A DNA stretch of 64,000 nt. It comes from Actinoplanes cyaneus (GTDB lineage: Bacteria > Actinomycetota > Actinomycetes > Mycobacteriales > Micromonosporaceae). Shown here one piece after another: positions 57,422 through 64,000 of the stretch; within the stretch, counting starts at the first letter, position 1; every line of letters starts with the position of its first letter. The stretch spans positions 1 through 64,000 of the forward strand of contig NZ_BOMH01000018.1 in assembly GCF_016862095.1 (NCBI RefSeq), written 5' to 3'. The translations under genes and the position numbers were made by a program. Below the pieces are notes generated by a model. That model was not told the DNA's origin and searched no databases. It was given only the letters and a program-made list of their open reading frames with translations.

Positions 57422-58395
57422 CGGGTCACCTCCCCGGCGAGGCCTTCGAGAACAGAAACGGTCAGATTCCGGATCAGTGGCAGCTTGTACGCGTTGTCGC
57501 GCAACGGCCGCGCGTCCCGCAGTTCCACGTCCGCGGCGGCCATGAAGTGCTCCCGGGTCGCCGGCTGCCCGCGCAGCGCCGCCTCGGCCGCGAACGCCCG
57601 CCACGGCTTCGGCGCGACCGCCCCGAACGCCAGCCGAACGTCGCTGACCAGGCCGTCCTGGATGTCGATGGCGGCCGCCACGGAGCCGACTGCGAACGCG
57701 TACGACGCCCGGTCGCGCGCCTTCCGGTAGGCCGACCGGGTCGCGAACGGCAGCGCCGGCAGGTCCACCGCCGTGATCAGCTCACCGTGCTCCAGGACGG
57801 TGTCACGGTCGGGAGTGTCCCCGGGCAGCCGATACAACTCGGTCACCGGAACCGACCGCTGACCCGTCGGCCCGTCGAGCTGCACGACCGCGTCCAGCGC
57901 CGCCAGCGCGACCGCCATGTCCGACGGATGCGTCGCGACACAGGCCGGCGAACCCCCGAGAATCGCGAGGTTGCGGTGGTCGCCGTCGCGCGCCGGGCAG
58001 CCGGACCCGGGCCGGTGCTTGTTGCACGGCATCGTCGCGTCCATGAAGTACCGGCACCGCGTGCGCTGCAGCAGGTTTCCGCCGGTCGTCGCCATGTTCC
58101 GCAACTGGCCCGACGCCCCGGCCAGGAGGGCCTGGCTCAGCACCGGGTAGGCGGTCCGCACGCGCTGATCCGCGGCAAGATCACTGTTGCGTACGCTGGA
58201 GCCGATGCGCACCCCGCCCCCGGGCAACTCGCCGACCTCGCTCATCGGGAGCTTGTTCACGTCCACGAGCACGTCGGGGGTGGCCACACCGAGCTTCATC
58301 AGGTCGACCAGGTTCGTGCCACCGGCCAGGAACACCGCGCCCGGCTCGAGTCCGTCGGCGAGGCCCGTGGCCGTACGGTATGCGAAGGTCTTCAT
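57418..58395 (-). CDS. FAD-binding subunit with 4Fe-4S site (YagS/PaoB-like)
   Basis: 325 aa from ATG 58395, overlapping the iron-sulfur subunit stop and the molybdo subunit start. FAD loops [20 protein letters not shown] and [20 protein letters not shown]. The 4Fe-4S insertion of the PaoB type is present ([20 protein letters not shown]). The CO-dehydrogenase-flavin C-terminal domain follows ([15 protein letters not shown]). It passes electrons from the iron-sulfur subunit. Confidence 0.88.
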   Translation of the reverse strand: MKTFAYRTATGLADGLEPGAVFLAGGTNLVDLMKLGVATPDVLVDVNKLPMSEVGELPGGGVRIGSSVRNSDLAADQRVRTAYPVLSQALLAGASGQLRNMATTGGNLLQRTRCRYFMDATMPCNKHRPGSGCPARDGDHRNLAILGGSPACVATHPSDMAVALAALDAVVQLDGPTGQRSVPVTELYRLPGDTPDRDTVLEHGELITAVDLPALPFATRSAYRKARDRASYAFAVGSVAAAIDIQDGLVSDVRLAFGAVAPKPWRAFAAEAALRGQPATREHFMAAADVELRDARPLRDNAYKLPLIRNLTVSVLEGLAGEVTR

Positions 58396-58883
58396 CGGCC
58401 CGCCGCCTGCCTGATCGCCGGAACCATGTTCGGGTAGGCGGCGCAGCGGCACAGGTTCCCGCTCATCCGCTCGCGGATCTCCGCGTCGCTGAGCAGGTCG
58501 TCGCCGTCGCTCGTCGCCGCGCTCGGCCAGCCCTTGCCGACCTCGTCGAGCATGCCGACCGCCGAGCAGATCTGGCCCGGCGTGCAGTAACCGCACTGGA
58601 ACCCGTCATGATCCAGGAACCCCTGCTGGACGGGGTGCGGCTCGCCCTTGTGTCCCAGCCCTTCGACCGTGGTGATCTCGGCGTCCTGCTGGGTGATCGC
58701 CAGGATCAGGCAGCTGTTGACACGGCGGCCGTCGAGCAGGACCGTGCACGCCCCGCACTGCCCGTGATCGCAGCCATTCTTGGCGCCGGTCAGGTGCAGG
58801 CGCTCGCGCAGCGCGTCGAGCAGGGTGGTCCGCGGATCAAGGCCGACGAGGTGGTGCTGAGCACCGTTGACGGTGAGACGCAT
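58392..58883 (-). CDS. 2Fe-2S subunit of aldehyde oxidase (YagT/PaoA-like)
   Basis: 163 aa from ATG 58883 ([20 protein letters not shown]). Plant-type 2Fe-2S loop [20 protein letters not shown] and the second cluster domain [13 protein letters not shown] with [10 protein letters not shown]. No Tat signal, unlike E. coli PaoA, so the complex is probably cytoplasmic. Genes overlap by ATGA. No PaoD/XdhC-type maturation gene is present in the window. Confidence 0.9.
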   Translation of the reverse strand: MRLTVNGAQHHLVGLDPRTTLLDALRERLHLTGAKNGCDHGQCGACTVLLDGRRVNSCLILAITQQDAEITTVEGLGHKGEPHPVQQGFLDHDGFQCGYCTPGQICSAVGMLDEVGKGWPSAATSDGDDLLSDAEIRERMSGNLCRCAAYPNMVPAIRQAAGR

Positions 58884-58991
58884 TCCCCGGCGATACCCAC
58901 GTACGGGGCGTCGAACCGTGTGGCCAGATCCCGTCGGCACGGGTCGTTCCAGCCACTGTCGGCGCGCGTCGATTCCTCCTAGGTTCGTGTC

Positions 58992-59390
58992 ATGTCTGTG
59001 CTGTTGCCGCTGCTCATCGGCGTTGTCGCCGTTCTCGTCCTGTCCCTGCTCCCGGATCGTCACCGCCGGAAGGTCAACGCGCTCGGCATCGCCGGGGCGG
59101 GCGCCGTCTACGTCAGCGGGGGCGGCTTCGGGGTGTGGGAGCTCGCGTTCACCACGGTCATGACCGTCGTCGCCTACCTCGGCCTGCGCGACTGGAGGTG
59201 GATCGGTGCCGGCTGGCTGCTGCACACCGGCTGGGACGTGCTGCACCACCTCAAGGGCAACCCGATCCTGCCGTACGCCCATGACTCGTCGTTCGGATGC
59301 GCGATCTGCGACCCGGTGATCGCCCTGTGGTGCTTCGCCGGTGGCCGGTCACTGATCAATCGACGTCCTCCGGCGAGTGTGGACGCCTGA
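58992..59390 (+). CDS. DUF6010-like membrane protein
   Basis: 132 aa. Four or so membrane helices (LLPLLIGVVAVLVLSLLP; VNALGIAGAGAVYVSGGGFG; LAFTTVMTVVAYLGLRDW; GAGWLLHTGWDVLHHLKGN), then PYAHDSSFGCAICDPVIALW with paired Cys and a final helix. The HTGWD-HH-x-G-N-P motif looks like an iron- or heme-site but no function is known. 3' end overlaps the convergent zinc-finger gene. Confidence 0.75.
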   Translation: MSVLLPLLIGVVAVLVLSLLPDRHRRKVNALGIAGAGAVYVSGGGFGVWELAFTTVMTVVAYLGLRDWRWIGAGWLLHTGWDVLHHLKGNPILPYAHDSSFGCAICDPVIALWCFAGGRSLINRRPPASVDA

Positions 59391-59535
59391 CCGCCTGGTT
59401 CGCGGCGTCCGGCACGATGGTGCTGCCGTCGGACTCGCGGGTGCCGTCCGCGGCGACGTCCGGATGCGCCGCACGCCGATGCTCCTCGATCTCGCCGTCG
59501 GCCAGGTCCCGATGACACAGGTTGCAGGTCGCCAT
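59356..59535 (-). CDS. 59-aa zinc-finger-like protein
   Basis: ATG 59535 with GGGTAGGGGG just before it. The first 24 residues form a C2H2-type finger, MATCNLCHRDLADGEIEEHR then RAAHPD (C-x2-C-x12-H-x4-H). The rest is a polar tail (DGSTIVPDAANQAVRRPH). Small actinobacterial C2H2 proteins of this kind are common and uncharacterised. Overlaps the DUF6010-like gene end by 35 bases. Confidence 0.65.
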   Translation of the reverse strand: MATCNLCHRDLADGEIEEHRRAAHPDVAADGTRESDGSTIVPDAANQAVRRPHSPEDVD

Positions 59536-59596
59536 CCCCCTACCCAAGCAGACCGATAGCCGCCCCGCTGGCAGCATGGCCTGGCAGCATGGTCGG

Positions 59597-60271
59597 ATGT
59601 CGACCGCCGAGCCGCCCCGGGCCCCCTCCATGCCGGCCGCCCACGAGGCCCCGGCGTCCCGCGCCGCCGAGCCGGCGTCCCCCGCCGCCGAGGCTCCGGC
59701 ATCCTCGATCCCGCCCGCGGACGAGGCTCCGGCCGGGTCCGGCTCGGGTGAACGCGCGCTCGTCGCGGCCGTGTGCGGGTCGCCCGGCGCCGGGAAGACC
59801 ACCACCGCCACAGCCATCGCCCGCTCGCTCGGGCTGATGCTGCTGACCCGGGACGAGATCTCGGCCGGCCTGCACCTGTCCGGGGTGAACCGCGACTCGT
59901 CCCGCGGCCGGGCCGAGGCGCTGCTGGTCGAGACGGCGTGCCGGTTCGCGAGCGCCGGGACGAGCGTCGTCGTGGAGAACTCCGTGCTCTCCCGCGACCT
60001 CGTCGACGGGCTGCTCGCCACCGGCGCCCGCGTGGTGGCGGTGCACGTCGTCGCCGACCCGGAGGTGATCGGCCGCCGCCTGCGCGACCGGGCGGTGCAC
60101 GGGCGCGCGGTGGGCGGCATCCGGCCCGGCGACCTCGTCCTGCTCGACCTCTTCGAACGCGGCGAGATGCCCTCGTCGATCTTCGAACCGCCGTCCGGAG
60201 TGCACCAGCTCGTCCGGGTGGACACCTCCGCCGGCGGGGAGCCCGCCATCGCGGTGGCCGACCTCCTGTGA
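59597..60271 (+). CDS. AAA-type ATP-binding protein (kinase-like P-loop)
   Basis: 224 aa from ATG 59597. An Ala/Pro-rich N-terminal extension of about 55 residues precedes Walker A VCGSPGAGKTTTATAIARSL. Then LTRDEISAGLHLSGVNRDSS, VVVENSVLSRDLVDGLLATG (Walker-B-like strand) and EVIGRRLRDRAVHG with Arg residues of a lid, as in small P-loop kinases and adenylylsulfate-kinase-like proteins. A phosphotransferase with unknown acceptor. Two copies of a 13-bp repeat (59568-59593) lie just before the start. Confidence 0.75.
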   Translation: MSTAEPPRAPSMPAAHEAPASRAAEPASPAAEAPASSIPPADEAPAGSGSGERALVAAVCGSPGAGKTTTATAIARSLGLMLLTRDEISAGLHLSGVNRDSSRGRAEALLVETACRFASAGTSVVVENSVLSRDLVDGLLATGARVVAVHVVADPEVIGRRLRDRAVHGRAVGGIRPGDLVLLDLFERGEMPSSIFEPPSGVHQLVRVDTSAGGEPAIAVADLL

Positions 60272-60452
60272 AGCGGTGCCACGGTCCGGGACCGTTGAAC
60301 TTTCTGGCTCGAGATCCGTTGAAAGGTATGTCCGGGTGCTCGCGTCCCCAGCGCGGCGCCCGGACAACCCCTCCTCAGCCCTGACAGCGAAGGCCCTCTG
60401 TGACGGGCGAGACAGGCTGTCACAATCGCGGGGGCTGCGCGGTCCTCACTGT

Positions 60453-61925
60453 GTGCGAACGATTCTGGTGGTGGGCGGCGGTTACGCCGGGTTCTACACA
60501 GCGTGGAAGCTGGAGAAGAAACTCCGGCGCGGCGAGGCACGGGTCGTCGTCATCGACCCGCGGCCCTTCATGACGTATCAGCCGTTCCTGCCCGAGGTGC
60601 TGGCGGGCTCGATCGAGGCGCGGCACGCCGCCGTCTCGCAGCGACGTCATCTCAGGAAGACCAAGCTCGTCTCCGGTACGGTCGTGAAGATCGACCACGC
60701 GTCGAGAAGCGTGACCGTGCGTCCGGCCGAGGGCCCGGAATACCGGCTCGGCTACGACACGATCGTCGTCACGGCCGGTGCGGTGACTCGGAAGCTGGCC
60801 ATCCCGGGCGTTGCCGAGCAGGCGATCGGGCTCAAGCACGTGGAAGAGGCGGTCGCCATCCGGGACCAGCTGCTCACGGCGTTCGACCGGGCGTCGACGC
60901 TGGCACCGGGCCCGCGCCGGCGACGGCTGCTCACCGTCACGTTCGTGGGCGGCGGCTTCTCCGGCGTCGAGGGGTTCGGCGAGCTGTTGTCGCTGGCCAC
61001 AGCCCTGGCGAAGAAGTACCCGGAGCTCGACCCGGCCGAGGTCAGCTTCCACCTGGTCGAGGCCCGGGACCGGATTCTGCCCGAGGTGAGCGAGAAGCAG
61101 GGTCGCTGGGTGGTCCGGTCGCTGGAGAAGCGCGGCGGCCACGTGCACCTCGGGGCGCAGGTGCTCTCCGCGCAGGACGGGCACGTGGTGCTGTCGACCG
61201 GGGTGGAGTTCGACTCCGACCTGATCGTGTGGACGGCCGGCAACGCGGCGAACCCGATGGTGCACAACCGCACCGCCCTGCCGGTCGACGCCCGGGGGAT
61301 GCTCGTCGTCCGGGCCGATCTGCGGGTCGGGACCGAGGACGCGCCGATCCCGGACGCGTGGGGCGCCGGCGACGACGCGGCGGTGCCGGACCTGGCGGCC
61401 GGGAACGGGACGGCCACCGTGCCGAACGCGCAGCACGCCGTCCGGCAGGGCAAGCTGCTGGCCCGCAACCTCCTCGCCGACCTGCGCGGCGGCCGGACCA
61501 GGCAGTACGTGCACCACAGCCTCGGCACGGTAGCCACGCTCGGCCTCGGCCGCGGGATCTTCGAGTGGAAGGGCATCGTGATCAAGGGTTTCCCGGCCTG
61601 GCTGATGCACCGCGGCTACCACGTGCTGGCGGTGCCGAGCTGGGAGCGGAAGGTCCGGGTGCTGGCGATCTGGCTGACCGCGGCGGTGTTCGGGCGGGAC
61701 ATCGTCTCGCTCGCGTCGGTGCAGCACCCGCGGCAGGCCTTCGTCACCGGCGGCGACCCCACGGCGCTCACTGTCGCCCCCGAGCCCGTGACCGACGACA
61801 CCGAACCCGTAGGCGACGCCACCAAGCCCATGAGCGACGCCACCGCACCCATCGCGGTCAGCGGCGAGCCCCAGCCGCTCCCCGCGCTGGTCACGGTCAA
61901 AGCCGCGACGCCCGCAGGGGAATAG
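60453..61925 (+). CDS. ndh: Type II NADH dehydrogenase
   Basis: 490 aa from GTG 60453 (VRTILVVGGGYAGFYTAWKL); no clear ribosome site, so the start is approximate. Two Rossmann motifs (VVGGGYAGFY for FAD; TVTFVGGGFSGVEGFGELL for NADH), DLIVWTAGNAANPMVHNRT, DAWGAGDDAAVPDLAAGNG and the quinone-side PNAQHAVRQGKLLARNLLAD. A C-terminal amphipathic part (about 395-430) should attach it to the membrane. An unusual tail with acidic TEPVGDATKPMSDATAP-type repeats follows. Oxidises NADH and reduces quinone without proton pumping. Confidence 0.92.
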   Translation: MRTILVVGGGYAGFYTAWKLEKKLRRGEARVVVIDPRPFMTYQPFLPEVLAGSIEARHAAVSQRRHLRKTKLVSGTVVKIDHASRSVTVRPAEGPEYRLGYDTIVVTAGAVTRKLAIPGVAEQAIGLKHVEEAVAIRDQLLTAFDRASTLAPGPRRRRLLTVTFVGGGFSGVEGFGELLSLATALAKKYPELDPAEVSFHLVEARDRILPEVSEKQGRWVVRSLEKRGGHVHLGAQVLSAQDGHVVLSTGVEFDSDLIVWTAGNAANPMVHNRTALPVDARGMLVVRADLRVGTEDAPIPDAWGAGDDAAVPDLAAGNGTATVPNAQHAVRQGKLLARNLLADLRGGRTRQYVHHSLGTVATLGLGRGIFEWKGIVIKGFPAWLMHRGYHVLAVPSWERKVRVLAIWLTAAVFGRDIVSLASVQHPRQAFVTGGDPTALTVAPEPVTDDTEPVGDATKPMSDATAPIAVSGEPQPLPALVTVKAATPAGE

Positions 61926-61946
61926 CCAGCCGCGCGACTCACGCTT

Positions 61947-62005
61947 CCCGGCTGGTTCTCATGGGCGTTATGAGGGACGAATAACGCCCATGAGAACCAG
62001 CCGGG
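61947..62005. repeat. Dispersed palindromic repeat, copy 3
   Basis: Exact 25-bp arms around loop GAGGGACGA; stem core GGCTGGTTCTCATGGGCGTT. Lies 22 bp after the ndh stop. Confidence 0.9.
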
Positions 62006-62105
62006 ACCTTGAGCGCGTAGCGGCCTGGACCACCGGCCCCGTCGCGGGCTCCAGCGGCTGGACCTTGTCGGTGCGGCATCATTGTTGCGACGACAAGGAG
62101 CACGG

Positions 62106-62780
62106 TTGAACCTGAACGACGCGCGGGAGCTGGCGCTCGGCCTGATGGCCCGGCACGGGCTGACGAAGTGGCGACTGACCTTCGACGACGCGAAGACCCG
62201 GGCCGGGGTGTGCCGTTCCGGCAGTAGGGAGATCGGGCTGTCCCGCCCGTTGATCACGCTCTACTCCCCCGAGCAGGTCACCGAGACGATCCTGCACGAG
62301 ATCGCGCACGCGCTGGCCGGGCCGCGGCACGGCCACGACGCGGTGTGGCGGGCGACGGCGATCCGGATCGGGTGTTCCGGCCGCCGCTGTGTGCCGGAGG
62401 AGGCGCCGCGCGTCGACGGTTCCTGGCACGGCGTCTGCCGCGCGGGTCACCGGACGACGGCGCATCGGCAGCCGATCCGGGTCAAGTCGTGCCGGGAGTG
62501 CTCGCCTCGGTTCGACCGGTCGGCGCTGTTCGCCTGGACCTACCGGGGGCATCCGGCGCCGGTGCACCCGGCGTATGCCGCCGAGATCACCCGGATGCGG
62601 GCTCCGGCGACCGTTCCGGCGGTGCAGCCGGGGGTCGGCGACAAGGTCCGGCTGACCGGCGCCGGGAAGTATGGCGGGCTGACCGGCACGATCGTGAAAC
62701 AGGGCCGGACCCGGTACCAGGTGAAGACCGCCAAGGGCCTGCTGAACGCTCCGTTCACCCTGGTCGAGCCGGCCCGGTGA
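62106..62780 (+). CDS. SprT-like zinc metallopeptidase family protein
   Basis: 224 aa from TTG 62106, chosen because AAGGAG lies five bases upstream. HEIAH zinc motif (ETILHEIAHALAGPRHGHDA) with ARELALGLMARHGLTKWRLT at the N-terminus. C-terminal Cys pairs (GCSGRRC; SCREC) are zinc-ribbon-like, and the last about 55 residues form a KOW-like barrel (GDKVRLTGAGKYGGLTGTIV). Related to SprT/spartan-type enzymes, which in eukaryotes digest DNA-protein crosslinks. The bacterial role is unknown. Its stop lies in a 23-bp tandem repeat. Confidence 0.85.
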   Translation: MNLNDARELALGLMARHGLTKWRLTFDDAKTRAGVCRSGSREIGLSRPLITLYSPEQVTETILHEIAHALAGPRHGHDAVWRATAIRIGCSGRRCVPEEAPRVDGSWHGVCRAGHRTTAHRQPIRVKSCRECSPRFDRSALFAWTYRGHPAPVHPAYAAEITRMRAPATVPAVQPGVGDKVRLTGAGKYGGLTGTIVKQGRTRYQVKTAKGLLNAPFTLVEPAR

Positions 62781-62854
62781 AAAGGGTCGAGCCGGCCCGG
62801 TGAACAGGGTCGAGCCCGCTCGGTGAACAGAAGCGAGCCGGCCTGGTGAACGGA
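62763..62854. repeat. 23-bp tandem repeat, four copies, spanning a stop codon
   Basis: Units start at 62763, 62786, 62809 and 62832 (GTCGAGCCGGCCCGGTGAAC type). Each has TGA at the same place; the first is the SprT-like gene's stop. Confidence 0.88.
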
Positions 62855-62855
62855 A

Positions 62856-62888
62856 CAGGCGCCCCTGGAGAACCAGGAACGCCTGCGA
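62856..62888. terminator. Hairpin terminator between convergent genes
   Basis: CAGGCG...CCTGG pairs with CCAGG...CGCCTG around AGAA with small mismatches, 17 bp before the end of the sugar-binding gene. Confidence 0.65.
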
Positions 62889-62904
62889 GCTGCGTCTTAC
62901 CGGA

Positions 62905-64000
62905 TTACTTGGTGAGCGCGGACAGCTTCGGGTCGTTGGCGTACGCCTCGGCCGCGTTCGCCTTGGTCACGATGACCGGGTTCAGCAGGTAGGCCGGGAC
63001 GACCTTGGCACCGTTGTTGTAGGTGTCGTTGTTCGTCTGCGGCGCGGCACCGGTCTGCAGCGACTGCACCATCTTGATCGTCTCGGAGACCAGGTTACGG
63101 GTGTCCTTGTTGATCGTGGAGTACTGCTCGCCGGCCATGATCGACTTGACCGACTCGACCTCGGAGTCCTGACCGGTGACGACCGGGATCGGCTTGCCGG
63201 CGGCCTTCACCGAGGTGATGATCGCGCGGGCCAGGGTGTCGTTCGGGGAGAGCACGCCGTCCAGGGTCTTGCCGCTGGTGTAGGTCGAGTTCAGCAGCGA
63301 GTCCATGCGGCTCTGCGCGCCCTCGGCCTTCCAGCCCTGGATCGCGGTCTGCTTGACGTCCTTCTGGCCGGAGCCGACGATGACGTCACCCTTGTCGATG
63401 GCCGGCTTGAGCACGTCCATCGCGCCGTCGAAGAAGACACCGGCGTTGTTGTCGTCCGGCGAGCCGGAGAACAGCTCGATGGTCCACGGGCCGGTCGGCT
63501 TCTTGGCCTTCATGCCGTCCAGCAGGGCCTGGCCCTGGAGCTGGCCGACCTTGAAGTTGTCGAACGCGATGTAGTAGTCGACGTTCGCGGTGTTCTTGAT
63601 CAGGCGGTCGTACGCGATGACCTTGGCACCGGCCGCGTGGGCGGCGTCGACCTGGGTGGTCAGCTGCGCGGCGTCGGTCGCGCCGATGACGATGACCTTC
63701 GCGCCCTTGGTCACCATGGCGGTGATCTGTGCCTGCTGGTCGGCGACCGTGGTGGAGGCGCCGGCGTACTGCACGTCGGACTGGAAGCCCGCGGTCTTGA
63801 GGCCGTTGGTGAACAGGTCACCCGCGAGCACCCAGTTCTCCGAGGTCTTCGACGGCAGGGCCACGCCGATCAGCGCGTCCTTGGCGAAGCCCTTGGCGTC
63901 ACCGGAGCCGGAGCCGGAGTCGCCGCTGCCGCCCTCACGGTCGTTGGAGCAGCCGGTCAGAGCGAGCGCGACAGCCGCACCGACGGCCACGCTCTTGATC
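62905..64000 (-). CDS. Sugar ABC transporter substrate-binding lipoprotein (5' partial)
   Basis: At least 365 residues; the reading frame stays open to the window edge and the N-terminal basic part of the signal lies outside (IKSVAVGAAVALALTGC visible). Lipobox LTGC, then Ser/Gly/Asp linker. Type I binding fold of the ChvE/XylF/GguA-partner group: IGVALPSKTSENWVLAGDLF, ADQQAQITAMVTKGAKVIVI, AYDRLIKNTANVDYYIAFDN, TLDGVLSPNDTLARAIITSV and GQDSEVESVKSIMAGEQYST. Binds a sugar such as xylose, glucose or arabinose for ABC uptake. Permease and ATPase genes are expected on one side outside the window. Confidence 0.9.
   Translation of the reverse strand, partial: IKSVAVGAAVALALTGCSNDREGGSGDSGSGSGDAKGFAKDALIGVALPSKTSENWVLAGDLFTNGLKTAGFQSDVQYAGASTTVADQQAQITAMVTKGAKVIVIGATDAAQLTTQVDAAHAAGAKVIAYDRLIKNTANVDYYIAFDNFKVGQLQGQALLDGMKAKKPTGPWTIELFSGSPDDNNAGVFFDGAMDVLKPAIDKGDVIVGSGQKDVKQTAIQGWKAEGAQSRMDSLLNSTYTSGKTLDGVLSPNDTLARAIITSVKAAGKPIPVVTGQDSEVESVKSIMAGEQYSTINKDTRNLVSETIKMVQSLQTGAAPQTNNDTYNNGAKVVPAYLLNPVIVTKANAAEAYANDPKLSALTK

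Overview
The window comes from a high-GC actinomycete, most likely a Micromonosporaceae member close to Actinoplanes (inference). Coding frames have strongly G/C-biased third positions. GTG and TTG starts and 4-bp ATGA/GTGA gene overlaps are frequent. Secreted plant-polymer hydrolases with CBM2 or CBM35 modules, BldC/XRE-era regulators with DUF397 partners and DivIVA-family coiled coils are typical of filamentous actinomycetes. A full chemotaxis transducer fits a genus with motile spores. I saw no rRNA, tRNA, phage or CRISPR array.

Layout. 1-1.6 kb: end of a type VII-secretion-style operon (partial small protein, WXG/HExxH effector-like protein, small beta-barrel protein). 1.75-6.8 kb: a segment bracketed by two near-identical 48-bp direct repeats. 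It holds a cupin/JmjC oxygenase, a protein with a Cys/His/Pro-rich tail, a DUF397 protein, a membrane zinc-ribbon protein, a NUDIX hydrolase and an XRE-TPR regulator. 7-19 kb: GH11 xylanase, DUF1330, a second-looking enolase, a DivIVA paralogue, an M6 metalloprotease, an NTF2-like protein, a GH31 glycosidase with two CBM35 modules, a LysR regulator and an Uma2 protein. 18-29.6 kb: an SsuD-like monooxygenase with its flavin reductase, an ankyrin protein, a solute-binding lipoprotein divergent from a GGDEF-EAL protein, an NmrA/TetR pair, an F420-type oxidoreductase, a gamma-glutamyltransferase and an orphan winged-helix protein. 29.7-38.3 kb: a large subtilase-kelch exoprotease, an arginase-fold protein with a changed metal site, a translationally coupled micropeptide/FrnE-like DsbA/TetR operon, and a CBM2 esterase with a CebR box.

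38.3-55 kb: a PH-like protein, a FAD monooxygenase, TspO, a PfpI/DJ-1 protein, a CHASE4 chemotaxis transducer, a FhuF-like protein, a DUF2236 oxygenase, a frameshifted membrane protein, a LysR/NTF2 pair, two multidomain histidine kinases, a second DivIVA-like protein and an NmrA reductase. 55.4-64 kb: a three-gene molybdo-iron-sulfur-flavin aldehyde oxidase operon, small membrane and zinc-finger proteins, an AAA kinase-like protein, a type II NADH dehydrogenase, a SprT-like metallopeptidase and a 5'-truncated sugar-binding lipoprotein.

The strongest unexplained signals are four. (i) A family of about 53-bp intergenic palindromes has fixed GGCTGG/CCAGCC ends, compensatory stem changes and, at 46.1-46.25 kb, a looser tandem trio. 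(ii) A 54-aa peptide ending in a two-cysteine motif is translationally coupled to a thiol oxidoreductase. (iii) An oxygenase sits next to a protein with a cysteine-rich tail inside a repeat-bracketed segment. (iv) Three short tandem-repeat arrays each begin on a gene's stop codon. Carbohydrate use is tied together by recognisable operators: a CebR box, a LacI-type box and a CGAAA-N-TTTCG box.
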